Notes under the pieces: generated by a model
The model's input: only the letters and a program-made list of their open reading frames with translations
Told to the model about the DNA's origin: nothing
Database searches by the model: none
Source of the DNA: Cordilura impudica
Lineage: Eukaryota; Arthropoda; Insecta; Diptera; Scathophagidae
Length of the DNA: 64,000 nt
Assembly (NCBI GenBank): GCA_963682025.1
Contig: OY821518.1
Coordinates: forward strand, 34,275,502 to 34,339,501
Reading direction: 5' to 3'
Position numbers and translations under genes: made by a program
Shown here: piece after piece, positions 49,001-55,000 of the stretch
Layout: each line of letters opens with the position of its first letter
Numbering within the stretch: position 1 is the first letter of the stretch

Positions 49001-52000
49001 GCTGTCACGGATTTATTTATTAAAATTTTTAATTGAAAATTTTTTCAAAGATACTCCAAATGTTATACTATAATGTGTATCTTCAAAAAAATTGCTCAGT
49101 TGGTTGGTACTAACTATTTATAAGGGAACATAAAATAAAAATGCGTCTTTTATAACTCAATTTTTGTATAAAAAAAAATCGATTTCAGCGACCCTACATC
49201 GGCCTCCAAAAAATCGGAATAAATACTCAAAAATCTTTTGGGTTATAAGAAATAATAACTATTCCACTTTAAAAGTTGCAAAAATCTTTAAAAAACGTTT
49301 TTGCTAAAATGCCCCAATGTACAAACACATAAGCAAATATTTATCGTACATTGTATTTTGGGACTTTATAATCGCCCAAAAAACGTAAGCGCCAAAATCA
49401 AAATTTTAAAAATTTTTTAGTTATATCTGCTTCATCTTATGTAAGAAAGAATACATATTACGACAAATTGCTTTCGCTATAAATTCGTTACGGTACTATT
49501 TACAGTTGTAAAATTTTCAGAGATGATGAGAATAATCGTAAATTATCGAATTCCACAAAAAAAACCAAAATCGTTTCGCTTACATCTTTTTGATTGTTAT
49601 GGCTCGATACAATATTATTAAACCTAAAAATTAATTGATTATAACGAAATTCTCTTTTTTAGGGTATTGTTAGCATTTGTTTACTATTCGAAAAACTCCT
49701 ACAGACACATGAGCCACAATTATGGTCACATTTTCGAGAGTTACAAATACAGCCGTAAGTTTTAATACAACGAAATAATGCCTTAAATGATGAATGTTCA
49801 TTGTTGTTTCCAGAATACGTGTTGTTTTCAAATGGCTAATGCGAGCGTTTAGTGGTCATTTACCACCAGATCAATTGCTTGTATTGTGGGATTTGGTAAG
49901 TAGCAGTTTTCATTCATATTAATACATGTACATTCATTTCAGGCAACAATTTTTTTAACTTTACCTTAGAAATTTTTTTTACGATAAATTAGGAATGGTT
50001 TTTAATTGTATATGAGTCCAATTATACCTATAAAAAATAACAAAATTCAGAAAAGTCTATTAAATTTAATTTAAAAGTTCAATTCAGAAAACATTTTATG
50101 TAACTCATAAAACTTTAATTGAAATAATGAAAATTCCATAATTTCAGTTTTAATTCACATATAATCATTACTAATAAATATCAATTAAAATTCATAAAAA
50201 AAACTTCAACACTCAAAACATTAATATATGAGCGCCATCTCTTAAATTCTGAAAGGACTTTTCAGTCTGCCTTCGTAGTTATTGATTATGATCTTAGACA
50301 GATCCAGAGTTGCCTTCCTCTCTATGTGCACGATTATGAACCAGCTATGTTTGATCTTAACTCTCATACACTTAAACAATACAATTGGAGCTCGATTTCA
50401 GAGGTTGAGTGAAAAATTATGTATGTTGTTTTTCACTCAAAATATACATTAATTTTTATTGAAAAAAAAATATATCTTTTTGTTAATACAAAAGTTATTT
50501 TTCCAATAAATAAAATTTTTATACGTATTTCATTTTTATATAAAATTTTATATAAAAAAATTATATTGTTATATGTATTGTATTATTATATTATTTTTTA
50601 TAAAAATATATATAAAAATGTTTATAGGTATTTCTTTTTTATATATTTCTTTATATAAAAAAAAACATTTTTTACATACAAAAAGAAATTTTTTGTATAA
50701 AAAAACATTTCTATAAAAAAAATTTATATGTATAAAAAAAACAATTTTAAACTCTTCTGTCTGTCGTGGGTCAACCCCATTCTCCCTTATCCAATTGATC
50801 TGAAACTTGGCCCATAGTCTTGTTGTGACTACAGCTTAATTTTGGGGTAGTTACGCACAGTCACGCAAACCAAATTTGAGAAAAATCTGTGCAACATTAT
50901 TCTTTTTTGTTGAATTCATGTGAAATCGGGAATCAGATTTATATGGGGGCTATGACTAACAATTGTCCTATAGGGTTTATTTTTGGACTACTGATAAATG
51001 AATGTAATAAACAAACACAAACCCAATTTGATCGAAATCTATATGATAATTTTGATATTATGACAATTTAAGTCGATCTCAGAAGGGTCACTTGTATGGG
51101 GACTAGGTCTGAACATGAATCGATTTTCACCAATTTCAATAGAGTTCGTTCTGTGGTCGACAGAAGTTTACACATCAAATTTCATCAAAATATGTTCACA
51201 TTTGCGACCTGATGTAATTCAATTCGAAACGAAAATATTTTCGAAAGGAATTTCCTTTATTATTATTATTATTATTATTATTTATTTATTATTTATTTAT
51301 TATTTATTTATTATTTATTTATTATTTATTTATTATTTATTTATTATTTATTTATTATTTATTTATTATTTATTTATTATTTATTTATTATTTATTTATT
51401 ATTTATTTATTATTTATTTATTATTTATTTATTATTTATTTATTATTTATTTATTATTTATTTATTATTTATTTATTATTTATTTATTATTTATTTATTA
51501 TTTATTTATTATTTATTTATTATTTATTTATTATTTATTTATTATTTATTTATTATTTATTTATTATTTATTTATTATTTATTTATTATTTATTTATTAT
51601 TTATTTATTATTTATTTATTATTTATTTATTATTTATTTATTATTTATTTATTATTTATTTATTATTTATTTATTATTTATTTATTATTTATTTATTATT
51701 TATTTATTATTTATTTATTATTTATTTATTATTTATTTATTATTTATTTATTATTTATTTATTATTTATTTATTATTTATTTATTATTTATTTATTATTT
51801 ATTTATTATTTATTTATTATTTATTTATTATTTATTTATTATTTATTTATTATTTATTTATTATTTATTTATTATTTATTATTACATAATAACCCCCCTG
51901 TAGTTTGCATTCAAGGTTTACATGGACACACAAACGGACGGACAGACGGATGGACGGACATCACTAAATCAACTTATTTTCTATATTCAATTAGTTGGAC

Positions 52001-55000
52001 GTAAGAGATAGAGTCTCTAAACGCACGGTAAAGGGCAGGTAACGGCAACCTGCGACTCGCGAGCCACGTGCTGCTCTTTGGATGTGAAGCTGCGGTTCTT
52101 TACTTCCATACGCAAATATTATTTATTTACTTTTTTAATTATTTATATTAATTACAATACAAAGTAAATTTGTATTCTAATTTGGGTCCAGGGATAAGCC
52201 GGGTGACAAAGACCATTTGGCTGATTTTTTCAGCGACAGACCAAAGCCTCTGGTGGGAATCGAACCCACGACCCCCGCATGATAGGCGAGCACGCTACCT
52301 ACTCACCTACCGGGGCGCTTGAAATATTATTTAAAAAAAAAAAAAAAAACATTTAAAAATCTTTCTGAATCGACTAACGAGGATTAGGCACCGATTCTAT
52401 CTCTCATCCACTTTTACTCGCTTTTCACCGCACCCCACCCCCGTGACACGCGTCGTCAGTCCGTCGGAAGCTCTCGAATGGTGCCGGCGTTGGATCTTTA
52501 CGTCTTCCTAAGGTCAAAACAGTGGAACTTCTAGGATTGCTACCACTCTCGGGATGAACTAGAGGGGAAGATATAGAGAAAGCCGTGCAAAAATGCCTTG
52601 AAGACAATAAGATCAATTTAAATAAAATCGTTTTAATAGCAACTGTTGGAACCAGAAGTATAACAGAAAAAAATAAAGGGCCAACAACGATTCTTCAGAG
52701 CAAAATAAAATTCTTACGTTTCACTGCATAATACACCAAAAGCGCTTTGTGCCGAAATAGTTGACGTCATAAATTTGGCAATCAAAATTGTTAACAGCAT
52801 CTTCTCAAAAGCACTCTACCATCGTCAGTTCAAAGAATTCTTAAACGAAATGGGGACTCAGTATTCCGACCTCCGTTTTCACAATAAAGTGCGATGGCTC
52901 TCCAAGGGTAAGATGTTGAATGTAATATATACATTCCTAAATGAAAAAGGCATTAATCACCCTGAATTAGAGAACGACAAATGGTTGCAAAATTTTTACT
53001 TTATGGTAGATATCGCAGCGAAATTAAATGAACTGAATCCAAAACTGCAAGGAAAGGGAAACCCAGCCTATGTTTTGGTAGAAGAATTGGTTGGTTTGTA
53101 GAAAAATTAATACCTTTTGCAGAAGATGTTCAGAGCGGTAAATTACTTCATTTTCAATTTCGGAAGCAATATCGCGATAAAACCAGTGCAACTGTTGACA
53201 CGAATTACTTCAGCACAGTTATAAAAAGAATTAAAGATAAATTTGCTGACAGATTTGAGCAATTCAAAACCAATAAAACCATAGTAAATCAATACTATTA
53301 ACACAAATAGTAACAAAATCCACATTGAACCATTTGAAATTGATACTGGATCTCTAGAAATGCAACTGATCAATTTAAGAAGTAAAGCTTTGTGGAGTGG
53401 AAAATTTACAGAATTGAAAAGCAAATTGCTAGTTATATATGAATAGATCGATAATTTTTCTTATGACTAAGTAGATTAGTACTATTACACTGTGGAACAA
53501 ATTCAGGTTAGCAAAAGTTAGGTCGATTCTGAGAGTGAGGGGTGAAAATAGAGGCTAAATTAGAAGACCCGTATCGCGGCATTTGTTTATGTTAGTTCGA
53601 ATTTTTTTTTTAATCGACCTTCGAACTTTGCAGTCAAATGCCGATTTTCAGCATATTGTTTATATGATTTTTGGGCTATAAATCGTCGACTAATTGATAT
53701 TTTTTCAATCTATAAAAGCCAAATTATTGCTAGAGACATGTGCAATAATTAAAATTTTTTAAAAAATTGATTTAGAAAATTTTTGTGGTGCTTATGAAGC
53801 AAAATGTTGGAAAAATTATTTTTTTTCATGCTTTTTAAAAATATTTTCCACAAAACTAAGTCTTTTTTGCTTTCTGTTTGATCTATAATATGTTTCTCAG
53901 TTTCTTCAATAAATTTCATTTGAAAAGAAAATGGTCTTAGTCGATAATTTGCGTTAAAAATCCCAAAACCATTAAATAAATAGCGATTTAGGTAGAAGTA
54001 ATTAAAAAGGGAAGTTCCAAGAATTAGGAATTAGTAAAACAACTTTTTTGTTTTCAACCACCGCACAGGTAGCGATTTTTTTTATTTCGTACAAGCGAAC
54101 TAATTTCAAAAATGAAGATTAAGTTACGACTCGAAACTCAGCCGAAGCTGATGTCTTTTAATTTTCGCTCGGTCGTGATAAAATTTGCTATTAATTTTTT
54201 TGGAACTTATTTCGTTTTGTGAGTGATTTAAGTTAAGTGAATCGGTTTCATAAAAATAACAAAAAAAAAACATTGTATAATATATATTGTATTAAAAATG
54301 TCGGAACCAAAATGTAAAATGGACCATTTTTGTAATGTTTGTGGACGTTTCATAGCAAGCGATGAAAAATGTGGCAATGGGACTGATTTTTTTTTGGAAG
54401 CCTATAAACAATATTTCTCGCAAGAGTTTATAACTGACGTAAACTATGCTCCTAAAAAAGTTTGCTTTAATTGCTATTCAACTCTTATGCAATGGAAAAG
54501 TGAAAAGAAGAAGGCTATGCCTTTTGGTAGACAACAGCCCGCATCAAGAAGAAAATTGCTATGGATGTATCAACTACCATAAAACTTTGAAAAGAAGGAA
54601 AGCAAATAATAAAACTTATGTAGCAGTGCCAAGTGTCCAATTACCATTACCGCACTCAGAATTCGTTCCAGTACCAACATACCGAAGTATTGATCTTCAA
54701 ACGATATCAGTACTACAACCGTCGCTGCTACATCCATGGATTTCTTCTCAGAATTCGACCCTGGTGAAGGTACATCCTATGAAACATCAAAGGACCCCAG
54801 CCTAGTCACACAAAACCAATTGGATGGAATTGTTGCAAATTTGTGTTTGAATCAGAAAAAATCAGAACTACTGGCTTCATTTTTGAAAGGAAATAATTTA
54901 CTGGCGAAAGGTTCCAAAGTAACAGCATATCGAAAACGCCAAAAAGAGTTAGAAAAGTTCTTCAATGTGAATGATGCAAAAAATTTCGCTTATTGCAACG

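Larger units (their letters stand above)
50868..52027 (+). repeat. DINE-like element split by a satellite-bearing MITE and by hAT
   Basis: Begins CAAACCAAATTTGAGAAAAA. It is interrupted at GCGACCTG by the MITE (51229-51892) and resumes TGTAGTTTGCATTCAAGG with the GGAC repeat. It then joins irregularly to the CTATATTCAATTAGTTGGAC end and stops at ACGGTA where the hAT begins. GTATAGGGTATCG at 56918 is its continuation past the hAT. Confidence 0.55.

Noticed and set aside
51115..51903. A 262-codon ORF with a regular 11-residue hydrophobic repeat
   Set aside because: It is the translation of the 11-bp ATTATTTATTT satellite inside a MITE, flanked by DINE-like sequence; there is no gene context.
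52246..52318. Functional tRNA gene
   Set aside because: Box A and B are present but the acceptor stem does not pair, and the unit has a SINE tail and a 12-bp target duplication.
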